From: a bacterium
Lineage (GTDB): Bacteria > Planctomycetota > Planctomycetia > Gemmatales > Gemmataceae
DNA length: 64,000 nt
Direction: 5' to 3'
NCBI GenBank assembly: GCA_017308215.1
Contig: JAFKFQ010000260.1
Span: 17,621 to 81,620 of the forward strand
Shown: in pieces, positions 25,288-36,600 of the stretch
Position numbering within the stretch: position 1 is the stretch's first letter
Layout: each line of letters opens with the position of its first letter
Notes under the pieces: model-generated
Databases searched by the model: none
Seen by the model: only the letters and a program-made list of their open reading frames with translations
Told to the model about the DNA's origin: nothing
Translations under genes and position numbers: made by a program

Positions 25288-28200
25288 TCAGTTAGCCCCC
25301 TTCTTGCCGGCCACGGCGGGGGCGGCGGTCACGGGGCGGGCGCGGTGTAGATTCTCGATCCACGACTCGGATACTTTTGCCCGTTGCCCCGGCGTGATGA
25401 GCGGGATCTCCGCGTGGTCGAGGACTGGCATGTCGCTCTGGCCGTCCGACGCCACCAGCACCCAGAGGCCGGGGCAGGGAACGTCGTGGCCCACCTTGTC
25501 CCGCAGCGCCTCCAAGACGGACATCTGGTCGTACCGGGCGATCAGCCCCGGATGCACGAGCAGCAGGTGGTCCCTCCGGCTCGTCAGGTCGGCAGTGATC
25601 TTCGGGACTACCCGCTCGGTCAGGTAGAGTAAGTTCTGCCAGTCCGGGCTGGCGGGGTCGCTGCCATCGGCCTGCTCGACGATGGCCCAGTCGATCTCCA
25701 GTTCCATCGCCTCCCGACGCAGGGCGTCGAGCAGCAACTCGTCGAACGACACGCGCTGGAGCTTGAACCGCCGGAGGAGTTCGTCCTCGCACCGCCGCAT
25801 CCGGCTCGGCCTGACGGTGAGGGCGAGGAACCCTCCGTCGTTGTAGGCGTGCCGCAGCCGCTCCTCGAACTGGCGGGCCTCGGCGACATCCGGCGTCACC
25901 TCGACGTGGCGGGCGCTCGTCGCCGTCGAGCGGCGGGGGCCAGCCGAGGAGCCGGACGTGGCGAAGATTCTCGCCTCCCTCCGGTGGAAGGTCGCCGTCT
26001 CGGGGTTCCACTGGACATCGAGCCCGACCCGGTGCAGCAGGGCGTCGAGGACGGGTCGATCCGGCAGGCGCTCGGCCTCGGGGTAGCGGCCCTCCAGCCG
26101 GGAGCGAATCTGTTCGACCGTAAAGCCGCCGTCGCCGTCGCCGAGGCCCAGCCCGGCCAGAGCGCCGAGGCCGAGTCGCAGGGCGCGCTCCGCCGCCATG
26201 CCACGGGGGTAGAGCTCCTGCCGGGATGACACGGCGGCGGCCTTGCTCATCGCCGCCGCGAGGCGCAGCAGTCGCTCGTTGCCGAACGGCTGACACCCGT
26301 GGGGCTGCGGCGGGGCTTGCACCTCGTACAGCTCTTGGAAGATCCGCAGCGGCGGCGGCAACGGGTCGCCACCGGCCAACTCGTCGGCCACGCGCCCCAG
26401 TGCCTCGGCGTAGGCCGCGAGGTCCTGCGTGCAGCTGACGACCGCCTTGCCGGCCACCCGCCTGAGCTGGAACCGGGGCTGGGCGGTGGAGCCCTCTGTC
26501 TCGACCGCGGCCCGCGCCACCGCCGATGCCATCCGCTGCTGGCGAGCCGCCTCGACCGCGCTCGCGGGGGGCCGTAGCAGGATCGTCAGGTCGATGACCT
26601 CGGGGACCGTGACGACGCCGCCGAGCCGCTGGATCTGCTCGCACAGCTCGTGGCGGAACGAGGTCAGGAGCGGGTCCTTGAGCCACCGACTCCGGTCCGC
26701 CGTCAGCACCTGCCCGACACGGGCGCGGGTGATCTTGAGGGCGCCGGCGATGTCGGTCTGGCTGGGCCAGTGGGAGACCGGTTGGGAGTCAGGAGCGGTC
26801 GTTCCGAGGAGTCCCGCCCGGATGTTCCACTCCGCTTCCTTCTTGCGGCTTCGGACGCCGACCGTGCGGTGCTCCAAGGCTTCGAGGCTCGGGGGGCCTG
26901 TGGTCTCGTCGTGGACAGGCTGTTCCGCGGGCCGGGAGGCGGCGTCCGGGAAGCGGGCTCGCAACTCGGTGACGAAGCGGACAATCTCCTGCCGGGTCTG
27001 GTTTCCTACCCCCCGCATCATGTGGAGTTCCTTGACGGGGAACGCCAGCAGGTCGCGGACGGTGAGCACCTCGGCCCGTTCGAGGGCATTGCGGGCGCGG
27101 GTCGAGACGCCCAAGACGGCGATCGGCGTCTTCAGGTCGGCCTCTTCAAGCGACACGCTCAGATCGACCTCGTGGCCGGCAGGGGTCTTGATCGTCCGCT
27201 GCTCGGCCCCCTCGAACACCTGCTGCCACGCCCACCGCATCTGGTCGGCGTTGTCGAACCGCCGGCTCGGGTCGCGGTGCAAGCCCTTGCGGAAGAACGC
27301 CTCCATCCCCTCCCGCACACTCGGGTCGAACTTCTCGGCCTCGACCACCAGCTCGTCGTCGGTCAGGGCCGGGTCGGAGCGGTCCGTGCCCCATTGGGGG
27401 AGGACGCCCGCGCCGAGCGTCATCTCGTACAGCGTCACCGCCGCCGAGTACCGTTCCGCCGCCAAGTCCCACCGGACGGGTCTGCGGTTCTTCAGGAACG
27501 GGTCGCGGTAGCCCTCGGTGCCGACGTGGACGCTCTCCAGCGGCGCGCGGGCCAAGGAAAAGTCGAACAGGATCAACTGATTTCGCTGCTTGGTCAGCGA
27601 CCGGATGCCGATGTTGTCGGGCTTGATGTCCCGGTGGACGACGCCGTGCCGCTCCAACGAGGCGAGCGCCGAGAGCAGGTCGTCGCCGTAACGGGCCAGC
27701 ATCTCCAGCCCCGGGACGCCCTCGGCCCGAAGTAGGGCGGCGAGCGTGTTGTCGCCCGCCTTTTGCAGCACGAGCACCGTCCTGCCGCCCATCGTCAGCT
27801 CGTCCACGAGGGCGACGACGAACTCACTGTGGATCGTCCGCAGCGCCTCGGCCTCGTCGTGCAGCCGGGCGTTGTCGGCGTCGGTGAGCGCCACCTTCAG
27901 GACGAACTCCTTATCACCCTTCGTCACGAGCAGGGCGGTGGCCGTCGCCCCCTGCCCGAGGGCACGCTCGACGACAAACCCGTGCGGCAGCCTGTCCCCC
28001 CGTTTGGCGTGGAGCGGGTCGGTGACAAGGGCCTCAGCCGGCGCAGTGAGTTCGTCCTCCACGTCGTCGAGCAGCGTGAGGAAGTCTTCGACCGAGCCGA
28101 TGCGGGTGAGCACGTCGGGGTGGGTGCTCCACTGGATCAACTCTTCGAGGCGCGGCCCCGCCCCGTCGAGTACGGCGGAAACCGAGAGCCCCTTCTGCTC

Positions 28201-29523
28201 CCGCAGGATCTTGGCGAGTTCGGACGGGGTGGCCGCGGGCGGGCGGTTGGCGAACAAGTGGTAGGCGATGGCCCCCAGCGAGAACACGTCCGAGGCTTCC
28301 GTCACCTTGCGAGAGTCGGCAATCGCCTCGGGCGACATGTAGACGAGGGCTTGCGCCTCGACGAGATCCTCGACGTTCGTGACCCGGCCCGAGGTCGAGG
28401 CCGCCTCCCGGACGCCCACCTGCCAGTTGTAGACCTGTAGCTTCGGCAGCGCCGCCGCGGCGTCGGTCACGAGGATGCTCTGCGGGCAGAGCGCCCGGTG
28501 GACGACCCGCTTGCGGTGTGCGTAGCGGATGGCGTCGGCGACCTGCCGCAGCATGTCGAGCCGCTGGCCGCCACCCAGCGACGGGCCGTGGGCGGCGAGG
28601 TAGTGATCGAACCGGACGGCCCCGGGGTCGAGATACCGGAACAACAGAGCCGGGCCGTTCTCGTGCTCCTTGTAATCGAGCACCGGCAGGATGCCGGTGT
28701 GGTCGAGGGTCTGGATGATCTGGAACTCGCGGGCCGCTGCCCGCTGGTGTCGTTGCCGGTCGTCCTCCGAGGAGGCGTGGGCCACCGTGTACTGGCGGAC
28801 CCGGCAGAACACGTTCTCGAACGAGGCGTGCTTGGCTATCCGGTCCTGATACCCCGGCCCGTCGGCGATCAGGTCGCCGAGCACGTAGTCGCCGACCCGC
28901 CGCGCCCGCTGGGAGGGGCGGACGCCCGACTGCTCCATCGCCCGGGACAGGGCCTTGGCGACCTTGATGTCGATAGGCGTCCGCAGCTCGGGGTCGATCC
29001 CCGGCCCGTCCCGGCTAATGAGGGCGGCGAGGATGCCCTTCCGCTCGGGGTGGTGGGCGTCCGCGGGCCGGTCCTTCAGCAAGACCCGGTTGCGGGCGGG
29101 GCCGGCGAGGTCAAACTGGAGATTGTCCGCCGATAGGAAGACGAGGGCGTCGAGCCACGGCAGGCGGACCTTGCTCGCCGCGGACTGGGCTCTGAGCAGG
29201 GAAACCAGCGCCTTCGCCTTGCGGTTGGCGAGCAGGACGGGGTTGTCCTCGGAGCGGGTGTGGCCCTCGTGGGCGAGGGTCCATGTGGCGGCGTCACCCC
29301 AGATGCGGCCTTCCCACGCCTTCGCCTCGACCAGCCAGAAGCCCTGCTTGGTCAGGACGAGCAGATCCACCTCGTAGATGGCCCCGTCGGGGGTCTGGAA
29401 CTCGAAGTTGGACCATGCCCGGTACGGGTCGTGGTCGGGCAGGCCCGCCCGGACGAAGTCCAGCCCCTGCCGCTCCCAAGCTCGCTGGGATGGGGTGATG
29501 ATGTTCCAGCGGGGCGGTTCCAT
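25288..29523 (-). CDS. pglW: BREX-2 NERD/protein kinase PglW
   Basis: A 1411-residue protein, first gene of the operon. Residues 40-150 are a NERD domain (EVDLLVLTKQGFWLVEAKAW). Two kinase-like domains follow. The first (about 213-490) has HRALCPQSI in place of the catalytic HRD loop and is probably a pseudokinase. The second (about 515-780) has ALGQGATATA, VLK, HRDIKPDN (630-637) and DFS instead of DFG. A helix-hairpin-helix-like segment (LTVRDLLAFPVKEL) comes later. This matches PglW, the Ser/Thr kinase of type 2 BREX. Confidence 0.95.
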   Translation of the reverse strand: MEPPRWNIITPSQRAWERQGLDFVRAGLPDHDPYRAWSNFEFQTPDGAIYEVDLLVLTKQGFWLVEAKAWEGRIWGDAATWTLAHEGHTRSEDNPVLLANRKAKALVSLLRAQSAASKVRLPWLDALVFLSADNLQFDLAGPARNRVLLKDRPADAHHPERKGILAALISRDGPGIDPELRTPIDIKVAKALSRAMEQSGVRPSQRARRVGDYVLGDLIADGPGYQDRIAKHASFENVFCRVRQYTVAHASSEDDRQRHQRAAAREFQIIQTLDHTGILPVLDYKEHENGPALLFRYLDPGAVRFDHYLAAHGPSLGGGQRLDMLRQVADAIRYAHRKRVVHRALCPQSILVTDAAAALPKLQVYNWQVGVREAASTSGRVTNVEDLVEAQALVYMSPEAIADSRKVTEASDVFSLGAIAYHLFANRPPAATPSELAKILREQKGLSVSAVLDGAGPRLEELIQWSTHPDVLTRIGSVEDFLTLLDDVEDELTAPAEALVTDPLHAKRGDRLPHGFVVERALGQGATATALLVTKGDKEFVLKVALTDADNARLHDEAEALRTIHSEFVVALVDELTMGGRTVLVLQKAGDNTLAALLRAEGVPGLEMLARYGDDLLSALASLERHGVVHRDIKPDNIGIRSLTKQRNQLILFDFSLARAPLESVHVGTEGYRDPFLKNRRPVRWDLAAERYSAAVTLYEMTLGAGVLPQWGTDRSDPALTDDELVVEAEKFDPSVREGMEAFFRKGLHRDPSRRFDNADQMRWAWQQVFEGAEQRTIKTPAGHEVDLSVSLEEADLKTPIAVLGVSTRARNALERAEVLTVRDLLAFPVKELHMMRGVGNQTRQEIVRFVTELRARFPDAASRPAEQPVHDETTGPPSLEALEHRTVGVRSRKKEAEWNIRAGLLGTTAPDSQPVSHWPSQTDIAGALKITRARVGQVLTADRSRWLKDPLLTSFRHELCEQIQRLGGVVTVPEVIDLTILLRPPASAVEAARQQRMASAVARAAVETEGSTAQPRFQLRRVAGKAVVSCTQDLAAYAEALGRVADELAGGDPLPPPLRIFQELYEVQAPPQPHGCQPFGNERLLRLAAAMSKAAAVSSRQELYPRGMAAERALRLGLGALAGLGLGDGDGGFTVEQIRSRLEGRYPEAERLPDRPVLDALLHRVGLDVQWNPETATFHRREARIFATSGSSAGPRRSTATSARHVEVTPDVAEARQFEERLRHAYNDGGFLALTVRPSRMRRCEDELLRRFKLQRVSFDELLLDALRREAMELEIDWAIVEQADGSDPASPDWQNLLYLTERVVPKITADLTSRRDHLLLVHPGLIARYDQMSVLEALRDKVGHDVPCPGLWVLVASDGQSDMPVLDHAEIPLITPGQRAKVSESWIENLHRARPVTAAPAVAGKKGAN

Positions 29524-30116
29524 ACGACTCTGTTGTCCACCGGATCTCGGTCGCGGCCCACGTCAACCGCGGGCTCACGTGCGCGCCCTCCGCTCGGCCT
29601 GTCTCAGCACCGTGTCGGGGTTTTCGCGCCGGAACAGCCGGTAGTCATTGAACGTGGCCGGCGGGCGGCGACATTCCCCGCCAGCTCCGAGTCGCGGAGC
29701 GAGCTCAGGATGACACTAAAGGAGGCCGTAACGTTCGCATTCTCAAGGCAGTCCGGCAGTTTGTTCGCGGGCGACTTCGGAGACGCTGGCGGAGTTTGGT
29801 AAACCATACCAGAAGTGCGTACACTCGCCTACAACCTGTCGGGTCGGTCCGCCATGATCCGACCACCGCGCGACCTGCAAAACCGGGACGACAGGTGCGC
29901 CCTCCACCTCGGCTGAACCTTGGAGCGGTACGGCGCCAAGCCGACGTGCCGTCCCACGCCCGCCCACGGGAGGCACCTATTCTGCCGTGAAGTCTTCGCA
30001 GGGCCACCCCGCGTCGCCCAAACGGAGACCTAGAGCCATCACTCCGCTGTCGTTAACCTAGCCCGGGCAGGAAGACGAGCGTTACCACGCCGCCTGCTCG
30101 GGACCCGAGGCGCCCA
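29524..30116. other. Divergent intergenic region
   Basis: Nearly 600 nt separate pglW from the DUF6361-like gene, transcribed in opposite directions. It must carry both promoters. The stretch near 29790-29815 (GTTTGGTAAACCATACCAG) is AT-richer and partly symmetric, and may be a regulator site. I see no gene in it. Confidence 0.4.
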
Positions 30117-31442
30117 GTGCTTCCCTTCCTCACCGCTTACGACCCACTCGGGGGCAGGTCCGGCAGCATCGACCCGCTGGGCGCGCTCCAATCCTACGGC
30201 GCGCTCGCGGACCTGCTGCTGCCGGGGGTTACGACCATCACCACCCGGTCGCGCTACTTGTCCATGCTGTGCGCCGCCCTCGCCACCGCGGAGGACCACC
30301 GCGCGTTCCCGCCGGGTGCGGCGGGCTTGGCCCAGCGGCGGAAGGCGGTGGAGCCCTTCGAGCGTCTGTGGGCGCTGGCCTGTGTGGCGGCGAATAAGGG
30401 CGGGCACGACGGCGCGGCGGACGGCCTGCGTGGCATCTCATACGCCGAGCGCACCTACAGCCAGTTCGCCGCCAGCGGCAAGCGGGTGACGTGCGACTTC
30501 CCACTCCTGAAGTACCAGTCCCGCACCGGGGCGGTCGGGACGTACTGGACCGCACTCGTGGGCGGACAGCTGGTCCACCCCGACACCGGCGCTCTCGCCG
30601 CCGAGGGGCATGAACTCGCCGGTCACTTCCCCGAGCTACCTCTCGACGCCAAAGACCGGGCCAAAGTCGCCGACCCGGAGGCGGCCCGCCGCGCGTCCCT
30701 GCCACTCGACGAACTGGCCGAGTGGGGCGGGCGCTGCCACCTCCGCGCCGCCGGTCGCCACGAGCGTCGGCAACTCGGCGAGGCCCTCACCGCCGACGAC
30801 CGCCGGGAGTGCGTGAACCGCGCCCTCGGGGGCATGGCGGACGACATCCCCGCCGTCTGGGACGTACCGCACGTCGCCCGGCTGGGCGGCGCGCTGGGCG
30901 AGATCCCTCGGGCCGTCGAACTCGGCCTGCCTGTCGTCGTCGAGGCCGTCGTGGTGGCGGAGCAGTTCCACGAGGCGGTACTGGCGGTGTTCAAGACCCT
31001 CCTCTGGTGGGGCACCCTCCACGCGGGGAGGCCGGTCGCGGAACTGGTCGGGGACGCCGACTTCCGCAAGGCGTTCGACCGCTGCCGGGAGACGGCCCGG
31101 GCGCTCGGGGCCTTCCGCGAGGGGTGCGACCGGCGGGATGTCCGCGCCGCCACCGAGGGTTTGGTCGGGTTCTGCGGTCAGGTCGAGCGGTGCCCCTCGG
31201 AGCGCCAACTCGTGACCGAGGTGATGGACCGCCACCGCCGGGTCCAGTCGGGCAAGGTGGACGGCGGGGTGCCGAAGTGTGACTGGGTCGTGTGGGACGG
31301 CACCGCCCTGCTGCGGCCCACGCCGCGCTTCCAGCGGGCCGACCGACCCGCCCTCGCGTCGGGCGCAGCCCTGACCCACCCGTACCGCTTGGAGCCGTTC
31401 GTCCACATGCTCCGCGAGAACGACGTACTACGCCGAAACTGA
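30117..31442 (+). CDS. DUF6361-like protein
   Basis: A 441-residue protein starting with GTG at 30117. The N-terminal segment (SYGALADLLLPGVTTITTRSRY) matches the signature of DUF6361 proteins, which commonly sit beside helicase and PLD-type genes in bacterial defence islands. No catalytic motif is visible. It is the first of three tightly spaced plus-strand genes with a phospholipase-D-like protein and an SNF2-type helicase. Its role is unknown; a sensor or adaptor is a guess. Confidence 0.7.
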   Translation: MLPFLTAYDPLGGRSGSIDPLGALQSYGALADLLLPGVTTITTRSRYLSMLCAALATAEDHRAFPPGAAGLAQRRKAVEPFERLWALACVAANKGGHDGAADGLRGISYAERTYSQFAASGKRVTCDFPLLKYQSRTGAVGTYWTALVGGQLVHPDTGALAAEGHELAGHFPELPLDAKDRAKVADPEAARRASLPLDELAEWGGRCHLRAAGRHERRQLGEALTADDRRECVNRALGGMADDIPAVWDVPHVARLGGALGEIPRAVELGLPVVVEAVVVAEQFHEAVLAVFKTLLWWGTLHAGRPVAELVGDADFRKAFDRCRETARALGAFREGCDRRDVRAATEGLVGFCGQVERCPSERQLVTEVMDRHRRVQSGKVDGGVPKCDWVVWDGTALLRPTPRFQRADRPALASGAALTHPYRLEPFVHMLRENDVLRRN

Positions 31443-31462
31443 GCACCGACACCGGAGCGGAC

Positions 31463-33622
31463 ATGGAGCCGACACGCCGTCTCCTCGACTACTACCTGCC
31501 GCCCGGCGAGGGGTTCGTCCTCGAATCGCTGGTTTGCACGACATATCAGGTGGATTTCGAGTTCTTCGAGGAGGAGCTGCTGCCCGCCGCCCTCGGCGTG
31601 CGCGCTCCGGTCAGCCGCCTGCGGGCGTTCCGCTCGGAACTGGAGCGGCGGCTGCAAAAGGCGGAAGTGTCTGTGCTCTATGACCTCGGCGGGTGCGAGC
31701 GGCTGGCCCGCCTGTCCCCGCGCATCGACGCGATCCCCGTCGCAGCCCGCAAGCTCCACTCCAAGATCACGCTCCTCGCGTGGGTCCGCGAGGGCGGGGC
31801 CACCGGCACGTCCCCCGAGCGGCGCGCCCGGCTGATCGCGGGGTCGGCGAACCTGACCCGGCAGGGCTTCCGCCAGAACTACGAGTGTGTGGCGGCGGCG
31901 GACTTCGGTGGGCGGAGCACCTCGCCGCGCCCCCTGCTTGCGAAGGCCATCGCCCTCGTCCGCCAGATCGGCGCGGAGTCCCGCGCCCCACAACTGGCCC
32001 GGCAGCTTGCGGCGTTCGGGGGCTTCGCCGCCGGGCTCCCGGTGGGACCCGCCGCCTCGGACGATCCGGTCGCGCTCGTCGCCTCCGAGGAGGTCGTCCC
32101 GACCGTCACCGCCACATGGGCCGAGTTGTCGATCGAGCCGCCCGAGAAGGTGACAATCGCCTCGCCGTTCTGGCCCGAGGGGGGCACCGCCGCCGAGGCC
32201 CTCGCCGGGCTCGTTCGCCGGCTCGGCAACCCCGCGAGCGTCGAGATGGTGTGTCGCGGGGAGCGGTCGGCGGACGGCGCGGTGTGGTTGCCCGTCTTCG
32301 ACGCCAGCACGGCGACCGGCTTGAAAAGCAGCCTGACGGGCCGGGTGTTCCTCCGAGCGACCCGCCCCGACGTGGGGCTCACGACACCCACAGCCGCCGA
32401 GGCCGGGGACGAGTCGGAGGACGCGGAGCTCGCGTCCCGCCTTGGGGCGGGCCGTGACAAGGCCGAGGAGGTACAGCGGGCGTTGCACGCCAAGTTGATA
32501 CTGCTGGACGGGCGGGCCGGGAGCGTGCTCTACGCGGGCTCGTCCAACTGCACGCGGCGGGGGCTCGGCCTCGGCGGGCCGACGAACCACGAGGCGGGGT
32601 TCGTCTACCGCCTCACCCCCCGCCTCCGCAAGCAGATCGCCGGGCTGTTGGACTTCGCCGGACCGCTAGTCGAGATCCTCCCAGATAGTCCGCCCGCGAC
32701 GGTCCAACCCGCGCCCGCCGAGGAGGTCGCCGTCCCGACCTTCCTTGCCGAAGCCGTTGTCGCGGGCACCCTCGTCACCGTCCGGTTCCGCGAGCCCGCC
32801 CCCGGCGATCTGGTCCTGTTGATGCCCATCCCGACGCTGGCCGGGGAGGACGGGTTCTGGGTCTTGTACCGGGCCGGCGCCGCCGAGGCGGGGCCTGACC
32901 AGCCCGCCGAAGCAGACCTCGCCACATGCCCCCGGTGCGATGACGTTCTGCGACCCCTGCCTGCCGACCCGACCCCCGGCGAGGCGGTCGTCCCGCACGT
33001 GTTCGTCGAGGCCCGGTGGGGCAGCCACTCGGCCAGATTCCCGGTCAGGTTCGACGACAAGGCCCGCCTGCCGCTCCTCCTCGTCGGGCGCAGGCCGACG
33101 GAGGGGGAACTCATCGACTACTTCCTGTTCGGCAAGGAACCGGACGAGTGGGAGAACGGGAGCGGCCTCCCGGGCGAGGACGGCACCGCCCCAGCGCCCG
33201 ACGCCCCCATCGACACGCGGCGCATCCTCGCCTACTTCGTCCGGCGGTTCGTGCAGGCCATACCGGGTATCGAGGCCGAGGTCCGACGGGCCGCGTACTC
33301 CCGCCCGGCGCTGGACGCCGCGCTGCGCGGCCCGACGAGCCCACTCGAACTGGCCGAACGTGCGATCCAGAGCCTCGCGCTGCCCCCGGCGAGGGACGAG
33401 CCGCAGAAGACCCCGGTCGCGGTCGGGTTTCAACTGACGGAGATCCTCGCGGCCCTGCGGCGGTGCGAGGCGGCGGTCACCGATCCCGACCTGCGGCAGT
33501 GCTTCGGCCCTGTCGTCGCCCGGTGCCGGGGGCTGCTCGACGACCTCGTCGCCCGGCAGCCGGACCTGCGGTCCGGTGCCTTCCCGGCATACGCCGCGCG
33601 AATCGCCGGAGACGCCCGATGA
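31463..33622 (+). CDS. Phospholipase-D-like (HKD) protein
   Basis: A 719-residue protein with two PLD-type active-site halves. The first is KLHSKITLLA with GSANLTRQG (residues about 98-135). The second is ALHAKLILLD with GSSNCTRRG (about 336-365). The second has the full H-x-K-x4-D; the first has Ala where Asp is expected. Bacterial proteins of this type are usually nucleases. The C-terminal 350 residues are not recognised. The ATG lies 20 nt after the DUF6361-like gene, and its stop overlaps the helicase start (ATGA). Confidence 0.85.
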   Translation: MEPTRRLLDYYLPPGEGFVLESLVCTTYQVDFEFFEEELLPAALGVRAPVSRLRAFRSELERRLQKAEVSVLYDLGGCERLARLSPRIDAIPVAARKLHSKITLLAWVREGGATGTSPERRARLIAGSANLTRQGFRQNYECVAAADFGGRSTSPRPLLAKAIALVRQIGAESRAPQLARQLAAFGGFAAGLPVGPAASDDPVALVASEEVVPTVTATWAELSIEPPEKVTIASPFWPEGGTAAEALAGLVRRLGNPASVEMVCRGERSADGAVWLPVFDASTATGLKSSLTGRVFLRATRPDVGLTTPTAAEAGDESEDAELASRLGAGRDKAEEVQRALHAKLILLDGRAGSVLYAGSSNCTRRGLGLGGPTNHEAGFVYRLTPRLRKQIAGLLDFAGPLVEILPDSPPATVQPAPAEEVAVPTFLAEAVVAGTLVTVRFREPAPGDLVLLMPIPTLAGEDGFWVLYRAGAAEAGPDQPAEADLATCPRCDDVLRPLPADPTPGEAVVPHVFVEARWGSHSARFPVRFDDKARLPLLLVGRRPTEGELIDYFLFGKEPDEWENGSGLPGEDGTAPAPDAPIDTRRILAYFVRRFVQAIPGIEAEVRRAAYSRPALDAALRGPTSPLELAERAIQSLALPPARDEPQKTPVAVGFQLTEILAALRRCEAAVTDPDLRQCFGPVVARCRGLLDDLVARQPDLRSGAFPAYAARIAGDAR

Positions 33623-36600
33623 AACTATCCCCCAAGATCGACCTGAGCCGGTCGCTGCGTCAGGTTTTCGGCAACAAGAAGGAGTTCAACACTCAGATCC
33701 GGTCCGACTGCGCCCGACAGTCCGAAACGGCCAACGCGATCTTGGGGCGATTTTTCGGGGCGCGTGACCAGCGGGAGATGATGCTCCTCGCCGACGAGGT
33801 GGGTTTGGGGAAGACCTACGTGGCCCTTGCGGTCGCCGTCTCGGTGCTGGACGCGATCCGCCGGGAGGACGCCCCCGATGGGCTCCCCGCGAACAAGCCC
33901 TTGGCCCTCGTGCTAACACCGACCAACGACGCCCTGTTCAACAAGTGGCTCCGCGAGGCCGAGACCTTCAAGAAGGATTGTGCCCTACAAGAGGGGGATC
34001 TTGATTGGCTCCAAATACTCAGCCCGCTCGAAAACGGTAGCAGTTCCGGCAACGTGATCGACCTAGCGGCACAGGTTCGACAGGCTAGCCGCAGTAGGCC
34101 CGTGCTACTCATCGCAAAGCACAACGTTTTCGGCAGACCCCTCCACGACCGTGACTTGTGGCGGCGGCGCGGCTTGGCCGCGGTATTCCGCCACTTCGGA
34201 ACTCCAGACGAAGTCCGGCGGCACTGGTGCCGCCGCGGCAAGATGTTCGAAAATTACGGGATTCCCGAACTCGGCGACGTGATGGGTGTGACCGACTCAG
34301 GCCCGCTATGGGCCGACTCGGCCTCGCAGAACTTGGAGAGGGCCTACAGCCGGGCGCTAGCCTCGAACCCCCAACTCGCAAATCGGTGTTCGGCGGCGTT
34401 GGGCGAGAATGACCGAGATCGGTTTTACCACCTGCTTGACGATCTAACCCGGGTCGCGTTAGTGGGGGACTGGCCCCAGTTCCCACTCGTCGTCATCGAC
34501 GAGGTGCATGGGTTCAAGAACCCGAAGGTGCAGGCCCGTCAGAACTTGGAGGCGTTCGCCACCGGGCGCGTGTGTCGTCTGCTGGGGCTCTCGGCCACCC
34601 CGTTCCAGCTAAGACACGACGAACTGCTGAGCGTGCTGGCCCTCCGGGGCATCCTGTCCCTGCCGAAGGATCGCGCCGGTGCGCTCGATCAGGCGGTCGC
34701 CACCCTCGAAAAGAGCATGAGGGCGGCGCACGATTCGGGCGAGACGTTCCGCAGGCGCTGGAAGGCGCTCCGACCCGGCGACAAGCCCGGTGTCGGGAAG
34801 GCGTGGGAGGCCGTGAGCAAGGCCGACGAGGCCGAGCGTCCCGCGGTCGCGGCCCAGTCCCGCCCGCCGCGGGTGGCCCACGCCGTCGCCGCAGCGCTCG
34901 ACCTCGAACGGCGGAATGCCGAACTCAGGCGACACCTCCACCCGTTCGTGATCCGGCACCAGCACGTCCGCGGATATCGGGAACACTTCGTCGGCCACCT
35001 CGCGGCGCGGGACGACCAACGCGGGAGTCGGTCATTCGGTTGGTCCCCCGGCATCGAAGTGCGGGGCACCGACGAACTCGCCCAGTACGTGATGATGCGG
35101 GCGGTCGCGCTGGCGAAGGAGGAGCGGGGGTTGCCCGGTCTGGGGGCGGAACTGACGGGCAGTTACCGGCACCTCGTCGAGACGGCGGCGGTCTGGAAGC
35201 GGCTCGCCAAGGCCGACACCCCGCTGCTCCGGGACTATCACGATGTCCTCAAGGGGATGATCGGGGAGCGCACCGGGCAACACGACCCGGACTCCGACCA
35301 CTGCAAGGTGCAGGCGACGGTGCGGCGCGCGATGGAGTTCTTCAAGCAGGGTCAGAAGTCGCTGATCTTTTGCGTCTTCACGAAGACCGCCGAGACCGTC
35401 CGGGACCAACTGCAAGCGGCAATCGAGGCCCACCTCGCGGAGATGCGCACCCGCGTGTTCGGGGACGCCGTGGTGTTCGAGAACTTCCGCCGCCGCTTCT
35501 TCAACCGGCGCGAGCCGCTCTTCTCGCTGATTCAGGACCACCCGCTGCTCGGCGAGATCCGGGGCGGGCGCGCCGGCGTGGGGCACCAAGTCGCGCTCCG
35601 CGTCGAGCACCTTCGGCAGATCGCGGCACTTCTGGTGGAGCGGGGCGAGTACGCCGATTCGGACAAGCCCGACCGCCGCCTCATCCTCGCGGCCACCGAG
35701 CACGTGGCCGTGACCTCGTGGCGCGGCTCCCCGGACGGCGAGGCGTGGCTGGGTAACGTCCTCAAGAACTGTTCCGAACTGGCGGGCAGAATGGCCGCCC
35801 CGAGTTGGCTGGAGGCGCGGGAGCCGCTGTCCCGGAGCGAACGCGCCGGTCGCGCTCGCCGGACCTTGGACCCCGAAGCCGCCGAGTCCACGAGCGACCC
35901 GCTCGACGCCGAAGAGTCCGTAGGAGGGAGCGAATCCGGGCGGGAAGCGGGTTCGTCGGACGCCCAAGTCGAGCAGTGGGTGCAGCGGCTCCGCGAGGAC
36001 GCGATTGGGGGGATCGTCGCCCCCTACTTTCGGCGAGGTGTGGTCGCCGCCGAAGGGCACCAACCGTTGCTGGCCGCGCACCACCGGAGCCTGCTGGCGG
36101 CGTTTGATCTGCCGACCCGCGCGGTCGCGGGCCAAGTCTTCCGCCGCATCCTGATGGCCGAGGAGTTCCTGCTGCGGTATCTGGCCGATGTCGAGAAGGA
36201 GCAGACCGAGCGCTGGGCCGACTACCTGTCCGAGCGGTACGTGAAGCCGCTCGACGGCCACCTCGAATCGCTGCGGGATCGCGTCCACACCTATTTCGAG
36301 ACCCTCGTGCGGGCCAAGAAGAACCACGCGCTCCTGTCCGGCTACCACGTCGGGGCCGAGAACCGCAACGTGGTCCAGCTTGTCAAGGGCGAGACCCAGA
36401 ACCGCGACCGCTACTACCTCGGCTTCAACACGCCGTACCGCCCCGAGATTCTCGTCTCCACCTCGGTCGGGCAAGAGGGGATCGACCTGCACCGCGAGTG
36501 CCGCCACGTGATCCACCACGACATGTGCTGGAACCCCGCGACGATTGAGCAGCGTACCGGGCGCGTGGACCGGATCGGCAGTAAGGTCGAACGGGAGCGC

